A stretch of DNA of 64,000 nt from Gynuella sunshinyii YC6258 (GCF_000940805.1 NZ_CP007142.1:1526593-1590592); one strand, 5' to 3'. Positions 8,307 through 18,192 are shown, numbered from the stretch's first letter. Notes: generated by a model not told the origin, from the letters alone. Numbers and translations are program-made.

Positions 8307-9896
8307 CTAGCTTTCCTGTTTGATCCAGTCCGCAGCGCGTTCTGCCAGCATGATGGTTGGGGCATTGGTATTGCCGCCTGGCAGAAGTGGCATGACACTG
8401 GCGTCCACGACGCGCAATCCCTCTATGCCTTTGACACGAAAATGCTGATCAACCACTGCGTCAGCATCCACTCCCATACGACAGGTCCCAACCGGATGGT
8501 AAATGCTCTCGGCCCGTTGCCTTATTGAGTCCAGTAGCACTGCATCGTCGGGATGATCCGGTAAAAACATGGAACGGCCGCGCAGATGATCCATGGCCGA
8601 CTGATACACAATTTCCCGGCTCAGTTTGATACCTTTGAGCAGAACATCGATATCACGATCATCACTGAGATAGGCTGGATCGATTCTTGGAGCAGTCATT
8701 GGATGGGCATCGTAGAGTCCTACGGTGCCGCGTGAATAAGGTCTTAGCTGACAGGCATGGAGGCTGAATCCCTGGCCATAATGAAGTTTGCGGTTATGGT
8801 CATCCGCCATGGCCAGTAAGAAGTGTAATTGGATATCCGGGCGATCAAGTGCCGGGTCGGTTTTGATAAAACCGCCGGCATCTGCAATATTTGAACTGAA
8901 CAGTCCCCGGCGATGGTGGATATAAGCCGGAAGTTCCGTTGCCATGCGTGCCATCCCCTGTATCCCATAACCGACCAGATGTGAATTGCTGCTGCGCCAG
9001 ACAGAAATATAATCCAGGTGGTCCTGCAGGTTGGCACCTACCTGGTTCTGTTCCAGCAATACCGGAATACGGTGACGATCCAGCTCCTCTTTTGGGCCGA
9101 TGCCCGATAGCATCAGTAGTTGTGGCGAATGAAATGTACCACCACAGAGAATCACCTCTTTACGGGCCGAAAAGTTTTGTCTGGAGCCTCGTTGCAAAAT
9201 AACTTCCACTGCCTTGATGCCATGATTATCTGGTACCAGTCGGGCAACTCTGGCATGGGTTAGAACGGTGAGATTTTTGCGCTCCATGCAGGGTGTTAAA
9301 AATGCCCTCGCTGCACTGCATCGGATGCCTTCTGTCTGAGTAACCTGGTAGCGCCCAATGCCTAGCTGCTGATTGCCGTTGAAATCCTCGTTGATGGGAT
9401 ATCCACTTTGCCGGGCTGCATCGATAAAGGCATCGATCACCGGGTTCTGGTATCGAAGGTCGCTGACGGAGAGAGGCCCATCGGTTCCGTGCCAGGGTTC
9501 TCCCAAACGTTCATTGCCTTCACTGTGTTTGAACCACGGCAGTACTTCAGACCAGGCGAAGTCAGTCAATCCCAGACTGGCCCAGTCATCATAATCGTGT
9601 GGATGACCACGGGTATAGATCATTGCATTGATTGCACTGCTACCACCGAGCGCATGACCTCTGGGCTGATAACATTGCCGATGATTCAGTGCGGCCTGTG
9701 GAACCGTTTGAAAGCCCCAGTTATGAATACGGGTTGGAACGGTAACCGCCATGCCCAGAGGTATCTTTATCAATGGGCTGTTGCCCTGCCCACCGCTTTC
9801 CAGCAGTAACACAGAACATCCCGGATCTTCAGACAACCTGGCAGCCAGAACGGATCCGGCTGAGCCACCGCCAACAATAATATAATCGAATGACAT
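8307..9896 (-). CDS. GMC-family FAD oxidoreductase (choline/alcohol dehydrogenase-like)
   Basis: A 529-residue flavoenzyme. The N-terminal dinucleotide-binding motif is VGGGSAGSVLAARLSED, the GMC signature 1 appears around RGHALGGSSAINAM, and signature 2 as CGGTFHSPQLLMLSGIG. The catalytic His/Asn region shows YHPVGTCRMG and, near the end, GGNTNAPTIMLAERAADWI. These enzymes oxidise alcohols, passing electrons to a quinone or oxygen. The sequence resembles choline dehydrogenase and AlkJ-type alcohol dehydrogenases but no betaine aldehyde dehydrogenase is next to it, so the substrate is open. There is no signal peptide. No strong Shine-Dalgarno sequence precedes the ATG. Confidence 0.9.
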   Translation of the reverse strand: MSFDYIIVGGGSAGSVLAARLSEDPGCSVLLLESGGQGNSPLIKIPLGMAVTVPTRIHNWGFQTVPQAALNHRQCYQPRGHALGGSSAINAMIYTRGHPHDYDDWASLGLTDFAWSEVLPWFKHSEGNERLGEPWHGTDGPLSVSDLRYQNPVIDAFIDAARQSGYPINEDFNGNQQLGIGRYQVTQTEGIRCSAARAFLTPCMERKNLTVLTHARVARLVPDNHGIKAVEVILQRGSRQNFSARKEVILCGGTFHSPQLLMLSGIGPKEELDRHRIPVLLEQNQVGANLQDHLDYISVWRSSNSHLVGYGIQGMARMATELPAYIHHRRGLFSSNIADAGGFIKTDPALDRPDIQLHFLLAMADDHNRKLHYGQGFSLHACQLRPYSRGTVGLYDAHPMTAPRIDPAYLSDDRDIDVLLKGIKLSREIVYQSAMDHLRGRSMFLPDHPDDAVLLDSIRQRAESIYHPVGTCRMGVDADAVVDQHFRVKGIEGLRVVDASVMPLLPGGNTNAPTIMLAERAADWIKQES

Positions 9897-10061
9897 AACG
9901 GTTTTTTGTTATTGTTTTGCAGTTGAGCTTATCAGTGTTGTTTCAAGCATGCTCTGATTAAATAGAATATCGCTCAAATCTCAGGCTGCGCATTCCGGTC
10001 GTTGTTATAAATTTAAAAATGCACCGCAATGCTGTCATGTTGGTTAATAAGATAACCATGT

Positions 10062-10937
10062 CTAGATGAGCTGCAACGGACTGGTGAACAGTTCCTGGTA
10101 TTGTGGATCAATATCATACTCAAGATCGCCTGTTTTAATTTTTAAGATAACTTTCTGGCCTTGAATCTGATGTACACCCGCCGCTGTGTTAATGATTGCC
10201 CGTCGATTGATATATCGTGTTCCCGGAAACAACGCTGCGATATCGCTCAAAGAGGCTCTTAGCCTCAGTCTGGAGCCATCCAGGTTGATAAAATTGATAT
10301 ATGGATGTGCACGTTCTCCGTAAACCCAGTTGTCATGAAAGGCCATGGTTCGACGATTGCTGCTCATGATGCGATAAAGCGGGCGCAGAGTATCAATAGA
10401 CAGGCCGGGCTGTTCGGTTTGAGGGGGAGCGTTTGTGGAAAACAGCCAATAACCGAGAGCGACAATCAGCGTTCCTGACAGGGTAAAACATAACAGCAAT
10501 ACACCCAACAGGTAAAAGTCCAGGCTTCTACCGGTCAGCCATTCGATGGTTCCCAATTTTCGTTCTCCCAGTCGCATATCGATGGCACCGCTGTCATGTG
10601 CATGCGTTGCCAGTTCGGATAATGTTGTCCCGGGTGAACAGACTGATACCGCCAGCGCCGGATCTTCAACCAGCGTGATAAACTGCGCTGACAGGCAGAT
10701 CGGCTGCTGATTGATATCATATAAATGCGAGACCCACGCCGTCAGACGGTTTTTCAGTGCAGGCAAGTTCAACAGATAAACATCGTCCTGAAAGGTATAC
10801 GATGACACCATGTTGTTCAGAAATATGCGGGTATCTGGTGGTGGCTGCAGTTTGTTCATCAGAATGCTTGAAAACAGTCCGGCGAGACAAATGATGCTCA
10901 CTGCCAGAATCACGGGTTTACGGTAATTCAATAGCAT
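10062..10937 (-). CDS. Membrane-anchored LytTR transcriptional regulator
   Basis: A 291-residue protein from the ATG at 10937, chosen because AAAGGTGACC lies directly upstream and because a transmembrane segment (about 9-27) then starts the protein. A second membrane segment lies near 139-166 (FYLLGVLLLCFTLSGTLIVA), leaving about 110 residues in the periplasm. The C-terminal third is a LytTR DNA-binding domain, recognised by AHPYINFINLDG, RASLSDIAALFPG and YINRRAIINT. LytTR domains usually sit in soluble response regulators, so a two-pass membrane form implies direct signal passage to DNA. It overlaps the end of the periplasmic-binding-protein gene by 20 bases, so the two are co-translated. 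Confidence 0.85.
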   Translation of the reverse strand: MLLNYRKPVILAVSIICLAGLFSSILMNKLQPPPDTRIFLNNMVSSYTFQDDVYLLNLPALKNRLTAWVSHLYDINQQPICLSAQFITLVEDPALAVSVCSPGTTLSELATHAHDSGAIDMRLGERKLGTIEWLTGRSLDFYLLGVLLLCFTLSGTLIVALGYWLFSTNAPPQTEQPGLSIDTLRPLYRIMSSNRRTMAFHDNWVYGERAHPYINFINLDGSRLRLRASLSDIAALFPGTRYINRRAIINTAAGVHQIQGQKVILKIKTGDLEYDIDPQYQELFTSPLQLI

Positions 10938-12006
10938 GGTCACCTTTTGAATATTCGTAGAATACGTAACCTGCTTTACGGTAACCCAGGTCAGAAAATA
11001 CAAATGGCTGACCGTCAAATATGGATGTTCTCTGACTCTGCCGGAATGCCTGCAATGGTGGCACAGAGCGGTCAGATAAAGCCCATTCAGCTGCCAGACT
11101 GGCGATGTCGTAACTGAACGCTGTACCAAAATCAGCTTCTTTTAACCGGCGCGCGCAACTTTGATCAACCAGTGTTTTAAAGTCTTTGGCATAAGGACCG
11201 GTTGCCTGGTTGTTCCAGTTCTTCAGAAAAATAATCTTTGATCCATTGTTGTCAGCAGCTGTGCCGACAATACGCAAAAATTCGCGATGTGCGCCAACGG
11301 AATCGGTTCCCAGAATGGTGACATTACCGTCTTCCCGCACGCGTCGGAACAGCAGTGCAATTTTGGGATTATAAATTGCGGCAAACACCACACGACCAGA
11401 CATATTTGGCAGTTGCGGCAGAGAATCGCCAACAATACGATATTCATTGATGGGTAGTGTTGAATCATGCAAATGAATATTACCGATAAACTGATCGGAC
11501 AGCTGCTTTGAGTACAGACTGCCTTCATCGACAATCACAGACAATGGCCGACCGTTAAAGTGTTCAAAATAGTAGTTTGCCATGGTCTCGGCCTGATCGC
11601 TGTTGCGTGGAAATATGGATAAGCCATCTTTCGAGGAAGAAATTACCGAGTCACTGGTGGCGCTGGTGAGATAAGGAATTTTGGCATTTTCCAGTATCTT
11701 GATGGCAGCCGAGGCTTCATCGGATCTGACAGGCAAAAGCGCAAGATCAACACCATCTGATACCATTTTTTGTGCGGCCAGGGCCGATTCCATTTGACTG
11801 CGATGATTTTCATACACCTGAAAATCAACACCTGTTCGATCTCCGATCGCCTGAACGATACACATTTTTCCAATGGAACTGACATCACCGGAATTGATAT
11901 CACTGCTACCCATCATAACGCCGATCTTAGGTGGATTTTCCAAGCTATATGCTGCGGATGAAATCATAGTGAACAACAATAAAGACATAAGGTGGTTTCT
12001 TCTCAT
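10918..12006 (-). CDS. Periplasmic binding protein, Leu/Ile/Val-receptor fold
   Basis: From the ATG at 12006 the protein is 362 residues with a clear signal peptide (MRRNHLMSLLLFTMISSAAYS). The mature part has the type I periplasmic-binding fold: KIGVMMGSSDINSGDVSSIG, ALAAQKMVSDGVDLALLPV and IPYLTSATSDSV are the usual loops. Such proteins normally feed ABC transporters, but no permease or ATPase gene is present. Instead the downstream overlapping gene is a membrane LytTR regulator, so I infer a sensory role: ligand binding here, gene control there. A further upstream start (12066) would only add residues before the signal peptide. Confidence 0.8.
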   Translation of the reverse strand: MRRNHLMSLLLFTMISSAAYSLENPPKIGVMMGSSDINSGDVSSIGKMCIVQAIGDRTGVDFQVYENHRSQMESALAAQKMVSDGVDLALLPVRSDEASAAIKILENAKIPYLTSATSDSVISSSKDGLSIFPRNSDQAETMANYYFEHFNGRPLSVIVDEGSLYSKQLSDQFIGNIHLHDSTLPINEYRIVGDSLPQLPNMSGRVVFAAIYNPKIALLFRRVREDGNVTILGTDSVGAHREFLRIVGTAADNNGSKIIFLKNWNNQATGPYAKDFKTLVDQSCARRLKEADFGTAFSYDIASLAAEWALSDRSVPPLQAFRQSQRTSIFDGQPFVFSDLGYRKAGYVFYEYSKGDHAIELP

Positions 12007-12990
12007 ATGAGTGGCTCTTGAATTTTTAAACAGGCTTTTTATGTTTGGTGATAGTACTGAACGCATCGATTTTTGTTAATGCACAGCTTTTTAGCGAATA
12101 TTTAAAATGATGCATGTAAAACACTGCGTGATAATTGTTTTCTGTATATAAATCAGGTGTTTTTTAGGCGTTTTCGGATTTCTGTTTGAAAGTGTTGATA
12201 TTGCCGCTTTTAAAATTTTTTGGTGATTTTATGCGGCTTGAAAATACGGTTTTTGTGGTTTTCAAAAAGCTCACTAGACAAAAAAACGACCGTTTTTTAT
12301 TTCATACTAAAGAACTATGAAAAATTAAAAAAACTTGCACAAACGTATTCGATCACTGAAAAAAACAGTCGGATTAAGCCTGTGTGATACGGTAATCAAC
12401 AATCAAGCAGACTGATATTCAGGTTCCCATCCGGAGTCAAAACCAATGAGTGGGGTTTATCTTAAACCAACCGTGTTGCCGGACGTGTTGTCGTTTTTCA
12501 TTCTATGAAAGCTGCAGGTTGTGGCTTGGTGTCTCTGTATAGCATCGATCTGAACAGTTTGAGATGAATCTGTGATATTCCAGTACGAAGCATGGTTTTA
12601 TAGAGGCTTGTATATCTTCGGCAAATTTCCGCTGCTTATTTAATGTTTTATGGTGGGCAGGACTTGCCTGTCCGGCGACAAGCATTCGTCAGTTTATCAA
12701 ACAATATCAAAATCCGGATGTGGGATACCTGATAAATACCGTATGTTGTCTGGCTAAGAACTGGCAGATGATTAAGCAGTGCGGGTGATTTGCTGGCTGT
12801 TTATTGGGGGGAGTTGTTCGAATACGATGTGCGGCGTAAATGGCTTTGTCAAAGTCGCAAATAGACAATCTGACTGCGATTTCTTGGGAGAGTATCGCCG
12901 CTGAGATATCCATTAAACCCGTCCAGCGCAACTTTATTCAAGCCAACACTGGAATCCCTAGTTTCATCAAAGCCATTGAGGACGTTTACG
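12007..12990. other. Large AT-rich intergenic region
   Basis: Nearly 1 kb between the divergent periplasmic-protein gene and the Rieske gene. The left half is very AT-rich with T and A runs and should contain the promoter of the sensory pair. Short minus-strand frames (12503-12685, 12707-12931) show no family features. A tiny 20-codon frame behind GGAG at 12446-12508 is too short to support. Confidence 0.45.
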
Positions 12991-14301
12991 ATGAACGAAA
13001 ATGATTTTTTGAATGTTCATTACCAGGATTACCAGCATTCCCGTGAGGAAATGTATCGGTTGTTGCAACAGCGGGTGAAAAACTACTCCTTGCCTCAGGC
13101 TTTGTATAATGACCCCAACCTGTTTCGGGTGGATATGGAAGAGATTTTTCAAAAGGAGTGGCTGTTTGCCGGTATGACCTGTGAGATTCCTGCCAGGGGG
13201 GATTATTTTACCATTGAAATTGGTCAGAACCCGGTCCTGATCGTACGTGACGGAGAAGGTGGTGTGCAGGCTTATCATAATGTCTGTCGCCATCGTGGTT
13301 CCAGAATCTGTAACCAGCACCGTGGCAAGGTTGCCAATCTGGTCTGTCCTTATCATCAGTGGACCTATGATTTAAAAGGCAATCTGCTGTATGCCGGCAG
13401 TGAAATGGGTAAGGACTTTGACACCAAATTGCATGGTTTGAAAAAAGTGCATTGCCGAACGGCGGGTGGCTTTATCTTTATTTCTCTGGCCAGGCATGCC
13501 GCGCCGGATATTGAGGCCTTTTTAGCTTCTCTGGCGATGTATATGGAGCCCTATGACATGGAGAGTACCAAAGTGGCGGTGGAGACAACCATACTGGAAA
13601 AAGCCAATTGGAAGCTGGTGATTGAAAACAACCGTGAATGCTATCACTGTGCCGGCTCTCATCCTGAGTTATTGAATACCTTGCTGGAGTGGGACGATAC
13701 CACCGATCCAAGGGCACCTCAGGCCTTTCTGGATCACTACGCCCAGCAGGCAGCCGCCTGGGATGCCGAGGGTATTCCGCACCATCATGTCGAGCATGGT
13801 TTGCGTAACCGGATTGTTCGTATGCCTTTGAAACAAGGCACCAAGGTCATGACTTTGGATGGCAACCGTGGTTGCAGTCGATTGATGGGCAGAATCAAAA
13901 ACCAGGAGCTTGGATCGATGCGCATTCTTCATTTGCCCAATTCCTGGAATCATATGCAGAGTGATCATGCCATCGTGTTCCGCGTATTACCGGTTTCCGC
14001 TCAACAAACCCTGGTGACCACCAAATGGCTGGTTCATAAGGATGCGGTGGAAGGTGTGGATTATGATCCTGCACGCTTGCGGTTGGTCTGGGATGCCACA
14101 AATGATCAGGACAGAGTTCTGGCCGAACATAACCAGCAGGGCATTAATTCCATTGGCTATGAACCGGGGCCATATTCCGAGACGTATGAGTTTGGGGTGA
14201 TTAATTTTTTAAATTGGTACGGTGAGCAGGTGATGACCAATATGCAATCATCCAATATAGACCAGGACCAGACTGGCAATCTTGAGCTGGTGCAGGGGTA
14301 G
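12991..14301 (+). CDS. gbcA: Rieske oxygenase, glycine-betaine demethylase-like (GbcA type)
   Basis: A 436-residue non-haem iron oxygenase alpha subunit. The Rieske [2Fe-2S] ligands are in CRHRGSRIC and CPYHQWTYD; the mononuclear iron site is in NNRECYHCAGSHPEL. The sequence follows the GbcA/stachydrine-demethylase branch, which removes a methyl group from glycine betaine or related betaines as formaldehyde. The ATG at 12991 has GAGGA upstream; a TTG five codons earlier is less likely. The reductase partner (GbcB) is not in the window. The gene converges with an AraC regulator, four bases apart. Confidence 0.82.
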   Translation: MNENDFLNVHYQDYQHSREEMYRLLQQRVKNYSLPQALYNDPNLFRVDMEEIFQKEWLFAGMTCEIPARGDYFTIEIGQNPVLIVRDGEGGVQAYHNVCRHRGSRICNQHRGKVANLVCPYHQWTYDLKGNLLYAGSEMGKDFDTKLHGLKKVHCRTAGGFIFISLARHAAPDIEAFLASLAMYMEPYDMESTKVAVETTILEKANWKLVIENNRECYHCAGSHPELLNTLLEWDDTTDPRAPQAFLDHYAQQAAAWDAEGIPHHHVEHGLRNRIVRMPLKQGTKVMTLDGNRGCSRLMGRIKNQELGSMRILHLPNSWNHMQSDHAIVFRVLPVSAQQTLVTTKWLVHKDAVEGVDYDPARLRLVWDATNDQDRVLAEHNQQGINSIGYEPGPYSETYEFGVINFLNWYGEQVMTNMQSSNIDQDQTGNLELVQG

Positions 14302-14305
14302 CCGG

Positions 14306-15073
14306 TCAGTTTCCGATTGCTGCCAGTTCTTTTCGATAAGCGCCAGGTGGAACGCCATAGCGCTTTTTGAACGCCCGAATAAAACCGCTCTCGCTGCCAA
14401 AACCACAGGCATCCACCACCTGTTTGATGGGGGTGCCGCGCAGCAGCAGTTTTAATGCCCGTTCCATGCGATATTGGCTCAGTGCTTCGTAGGGTGTCAT
14501 GTGCAGGCGATCACGAAACAGACCGTGTAGGTGTGAAGGGCTGACATGAGCTTTCCGGGCGATAGTTTCTATCGTGATGTTTGAGGAATAATTGCTGGCA
14601 ATGAACGCCCTGGCTTTTTGCAGTACCCGCTCATTCAGATCCTGAGCGTGACTCTCTGGGGTGGTATGTACACAGCAGCTGCTGTAAAGATAGCGGCAGA
14701 AGTCCAGCCCTGGTTTTGGGTGATTGTACAGATAATTCAAGGCATCCTCACAGAATTGTCGAGGGCTGATCATACTATTCCAGTCACTGATTCTGGGGCG
14801 GGCAGAAGCGATGTTTGGCTCAACCTCAAATGCCAGCACCAGGCATTCGTAGTCATCCCCTCTGGCATTGCTGAAGATGGTTTGGTCGCCGCTGTGGTGC
14901 CAGATCAGATTGCCTGCACGGATGGTAAGATACCGTCCATTGACAAGGTAACCCGCCTGACCGTCGAGCACCAGTTCCAGTTCTTCCCGACCCTGGCGAA
15001 TGGTCCGTGAGTTATATCGCTGACCAGAGGTTTGAAATGGCATGAGAGCCAATAACGACTTCACATGGTTCAT
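14306..15073 (-). CDS. AraC-family transcriptional regulator
   Basis: From the ATG at 15073 the protein is 255 residues. The N-terminal half is a cupin-like sensing domain (LVLDGQAGYLVNGRYLTIRAG, then LIWHHSGDQTIF). The C-terminal half is a double HTH domain with ITIETIARKAHVSPSHLHGLF and PIKQVVDACGFGSESGFIRAF. A TTG at 15118 could extend it by 15 residues. It ends four bases from the convergent Rieske gene, which it may control, but tail-to-tail placement is only weak support. There is no GATase domain, so it is not GbdR. Confidence 0.88.
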   Translation of the reverse strand: MNHVKSLLALMPFQTSGQRYNSRTIRQGREELELVLDGQAGYLVNGRYLTIRAGNLIWHHSGDQTIFSNARGDDYECLVLAFEVEPNIASARPRISDWNSMISPRQFCEDALNYLYNHPKPGLDFCRYLYSSCCVHTTPESHAQDLNERVLQKARAFIASNYSSNITIETIARKAHVSPSHLHGLFRDRLHMTPYEALSQYRMERALKLLLRGTPIKQVVDACGFGSESGFIRAFKKRYGVPPGAYRKELAAIGN

Positions 15074-15231
15074 AATATTGATCAGGCCGTTGTGTTGATA
15101 ACGAATTGTATTGGACAATAAGTTCGTTAATTATTGTTATCGTAAATATCCGGATCCGATCAAATTTGCCCGAAAAATATTTGTATAGCAATCCCGAAAG
15201 ATTGCTTTATCGAACTGGTGCGCAAAAAAAA

Positions 15232-17586
15232 TCAGCGACCCAGGGACAAGTATTGCAATGCCTCGATGTTGTAATTGTCGGCAATACGCAACAGTGCTAC
15301 TAATGACCTGGCAGTCGCACCGATTCGGCGTTTTTCCAACGAAGCGGTGAGGCCATAGTTGATTCTTTTCAGCCCCTGCTGCTGGGCAAACAAACCCGCA
15401 TAATAAAGACATGCGCGATATACGCCGTGTTTTTTATAGTTACTGTCAGTCCCGAGTACCATAAAAAACAGCTCTTCCTTATCAATGAAGAAAAACATGC
15501 AGGCAACGCTGATGCCGTCATACTTAAGCTCCTGGCAATGCCAGTATCCCTGATTCACCGATTCAGACAGCAGTTCCCGAGGCAATGAGAATGTGGCAAT
15601 TTCAGCGGCGCCCTGTTGGTGGTTGAGGTACATGTGATAAAAATGATCGAGGGTTTGTTCGTCAATCGTCTGGATATCATGAACGGTGTAGTGGTTAATG
15701 AATGGCAGTACTTTGTTTTTCCAATGCCGGCGGTAGTCCTTTTTCAAATTACGCAGAAATGCATCGCTGCCAAACTCTAAAGTGTTATCAAGATAATGAT
15801 CATCTGGCAGAGCAACAGTCATAAAACCATTCTCGGCAATATTTTCGGCCAGTTGCGAGTCCGTTGAAAAAGCTTTGAGGATCAGTAGATCTGCCTGGTA
15901 TTTGTGTTGCAGGTTTTTAGCCAGTGCCAGGAACTGGTCCAGTGCCTGTTGATGGTATGTATGCTTCTGGTTGACATACAGGTGCATGCCCTCATTCATC
16001 GGCGTGCCAAGCAATATCGCCCGGCTGATGAATTGATCCGGATACTGATAGCGTCGCCGGTCTGCCAGCGCAGAGAGTTCCGGTTGCAGGAACATGTCGG
16101 TTTTGATGTCCGCAACAGTCAATAACGTCATGAGCACAATATCACCGTGTTCATCGCGAATGGTGATGTATTTAAAAAGCCAGTGGTTGTGATCCACATG
16201 TTCCGTATTATGAACAGCAAATATCTGTTCCATGAGCTGAAGATTTTTGACGCCAATGTAACCCTTAAAGGATGTCTGGCGCTCCCAATCATTAATCACA
16301 TCGTCAATGCTGGTATGAATTTGCAGTTGCAGAGGGGTCCTAAGCAAGCACTCCGACTGGGCTAAAAAGTGTTCTTGTGATGGAGCAGGCAGTTTACAGG
16401 TGCTGGCAATAGTCCGGCTATCAGTCTTACCGTATGCCAGCGCTCCAGGGTAATATTGGTTTATAGTGTGCAATAAGCTATCGATGTCGTCGAAACTGTG
16501 GTGGTTGGTCAATTCGAAACGAATACCGCTACAGCCATGAGGGACTTTAGGGTAGCCGCAGATATCAACGATAAACCCGGCATCCCGGAGCTGAGTCTGC
16601 AGTTCAGTCGCGGCGTTTATTTCTCCGGTGACAACATGAAAAATTGGCGTATCAGGATACGACAGGTCGGGCAGCTGGTATGTCTTCATCAGTTTGAGGC
16701 AATAATCCACCCGTTCTTTCAGAGCGATTCTGAGGCTGTCCAGTTCAGTGGACAGGTGCAGCTCCACGCTCTTACTGATCGCGGCGACAACCGGCGCAAG
16801 TACTGAAATTGAAGACACCGCGGCATCATCCTGAAGCTGAATATCACGACCGATGGTATCATCCGGTAATACCAGCAGACCTCCGGCGCAGCCAAATCCT
16901 TTGCTCAGACTGGCCGTCAGAATCAGTTGCCGGTGATGAGGATATTTTCCGCGAATACTGCCTTTACCCTGGGCGCCACACCAGCTCAAACCATAACTGT
17001 CATCGGCGTATACATAAAGATCAGGGTATCGATCCATGAGCTGATACAGCGCATCGACCGGTGCAGGATTGCCGTATAACGGACAAATACCGTCAACGCA
17101 GTACCAGATCCGTCCTTTGCTTTGACGGTGGTGTTTGATGAGTTGTTCCAATTGCTCCAGATCGTGATGACGAATCATTTCGACTTGCAAGCCCCGGCCA
17201 TTGAGTATCTGACTCGCACTACGGATGCCATCGTTAACATGGTGATCCAGAACTACCAGATCACCGGTACAGGCCAGGCCGGGCAACGCATAAATATGTA
17301 CCAGGCTTACCGTTGGCAAAAGCAGACAGGGACGATCAAACAACCGGCCGAACAGCGAGCCAGGTTCACATACTTCCCGTAACAGTGCATTGGACTGCAG
17401 GTGAGTCATGGCATGCAGGATCCGGGGGTCATGATCAAGCCCGAGATAAGTGCTGCGATTGAATTGAACCGGTGAATTTATCTGAGACGAGAGGGGATTG
17501 TCGCGAAACGAGTTTTCCGGAGATAAATTATTGTCTGTTAAAGTGAGAATCTGATCGGTTTGATCAATAGTTTGTTGTACTGCCAT
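15232..17586 (-). CDS. PLP-dependent alpha-oxoamine-synthase-like protein fused to FemAB/GNAT acyltransferase
   Basis: A 784-residue two-part enzyme from the ATG at 17586 (a GTG two codons earlier is possible). Residues about 40-385 are a fold-type I PLP domain of the AONS/KBL group: LDHHVNDGIRSAS contains the ring-stacking His, VYADDSYGLSWCGAQGKGS replaces the usual DEAHG, and TASLSKGFGCAGG carries the PLP lysine (about 229). Residues about 420-784 form an acyltransferase of the COG3146/BioF2-like type, with LKKDYRRHWKNKVLPF and a C-terminal NYGLTASLEKRRIGA. The N-terminal substrate loop is unlike BioF or KBL. A linked role, making an aminoketone and then acylating or transferring it, is inferred. 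No neighbouring pathway genes are present. Confidence 0.8.
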   Translation of the reverse strand: MAVQQTIDQTDQILTLTDNNLSPENSFRDNPLSSQINSPVQFNRSTYLGLDHDPRILHAMTHLQSNALLREVCEPGSLFGRLFDRPCLLLPTVSLVHIYALPGLACTGDLVVLDHHVNDGIRSASQILNGRGLQVEMIRHHDLEQLEQLIKHHRQSKGRIWYCVDGICPLYGNPAPVDALYQLMDRYPDLYVYADDSYGLSWCGAQGKGSIRGKYPHHRQLILTASLSKGFGCAGGLLVLPDDTIGRDIQLQDDAAVSSISVLAPVVAAISKSVELHLSTELDSLRIALKERVDYCLKLMKTYQLPDLSYPDTPIFHVVTGEINAATELQTQLRDAGFIVDICGYPKVPHGCSGIRFELTNHHSFDDIDSLLHTINQYYPGALAYGKTDSRTIASTCKLPAPSQEHFLAQSECLLRTPLQLQIHTSIDDVINDWERQTSFKGYIGVKNLQLMEQIFAVHNTEHVDHNHWLFKYITIRDEHGDIVLMTLLTVADIKTDMFLQPELSALADRRRYQYPDQFISRAILLGTPMNEGMHLYVNQKHTYHQQALDQFLALAKNLQHKYQADLLILKAFSTDSQLAENIAENGFMTVALPDDHYLDNTLEFGSDAFLRNLKKDYRRHWKNKVLPFINHYTVHDIQTIDEQTLDHFYHMYLNHQQGAAEIATFSLPRELLSESVNQGYWHCQELKYDGISVACMFFFIDKEELFFMVLGTDSNYKKHGVYRACLYYAGLFAQQQGLKRINYGLTASLEKRRIGATARSLVALLRIADNYNIEALQYLSLGR

Positions 17587-18128
17587 AGTCACTACACCAC
17601 CCGAGACGATAACCGGCTATATTAAAGTTGTCATCTATTGAACCCGGTCTCAAAACAATTTATCTGTTTTAATACTGCATTCCAGACCCGCTAGAACTCC
17701 AGGTTGATACACTGTTTATTGTGCTGAAACACAGTCTGTTTTTGAAATTGGTTCAAGTCGTTTGAGAGTGTGATTAAGGGAATTGTCGGGGGCAGGCATG
17801 TTTGCTTGTCTGTTCCCGTTATTATTGTTGTTTTCCCATGACTGTTTTGAGAGCTTCGCTGTCCAGGCTCCAGGCAATCGTTCATACGGCATGTCCATTT
17901 GGCGCTCTTTTGCCCTGAATACTTGAGATTCAGCAGGTTCAAAAAAAACAGTGCTCACATTCCCGTTGATGATTTCCTCTTACAACCGCTGTTTAAATGA
18001 AATCTGCGCGGGCACACACTCTATGATGATGCCAGCCTGATTAAGAAGGCTAGTATAGGGGAAGGTAATGACAAGCAGAGTAACGACTATATCCTCCCTT
18101 AGTATGAGTCGACGGTTTTTTATAAGAC
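17587..18128. other. Intergenic, no gene supported
   Basis: About 540 bases upstream of the fusion gene and downstream of the GH3 gene. Two overlapping minus-strand frames (17691-17942, 17716-17958) in different registers have no family features. The fusion-gene promoter should be here. Confidence 0.45.
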
Positions 18129-18165
18129 AAAAAAAAATTGTGGCTCATGTACATGAGCCACAATT
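18129..18165 (-). terminator. Terminator of the GH3 gene
   Basis: A perfect 30-base palindrome (18136-18165; half-site AATTGTGGCTCATGT) lies 27 bases after the GH3 stop. Read on the minus strand it is followed by a run of nine T. It forms a 13-bp stem with a four-base loop. Confidence 0.9.
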
Positions 18166-18192
18166 GTCAGACTGCGATATGGGCTTCGCGTT

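Noticed and set aside
10041-10058. TGGTTA/TAACCA hairpin after the LytTR gene as a terminator
   Set aside because: Only six pairs, AT-rich and without a T tract.
12446-12508. 20-codon frame behind GGAG
   Set aside because: Too short and with no conserved neighbour to support it.
17691-17958. Two overlapping minus-strand frames near 17.8 kb
   Set aside because: Different registers, no recognisable features and no clear start signals.
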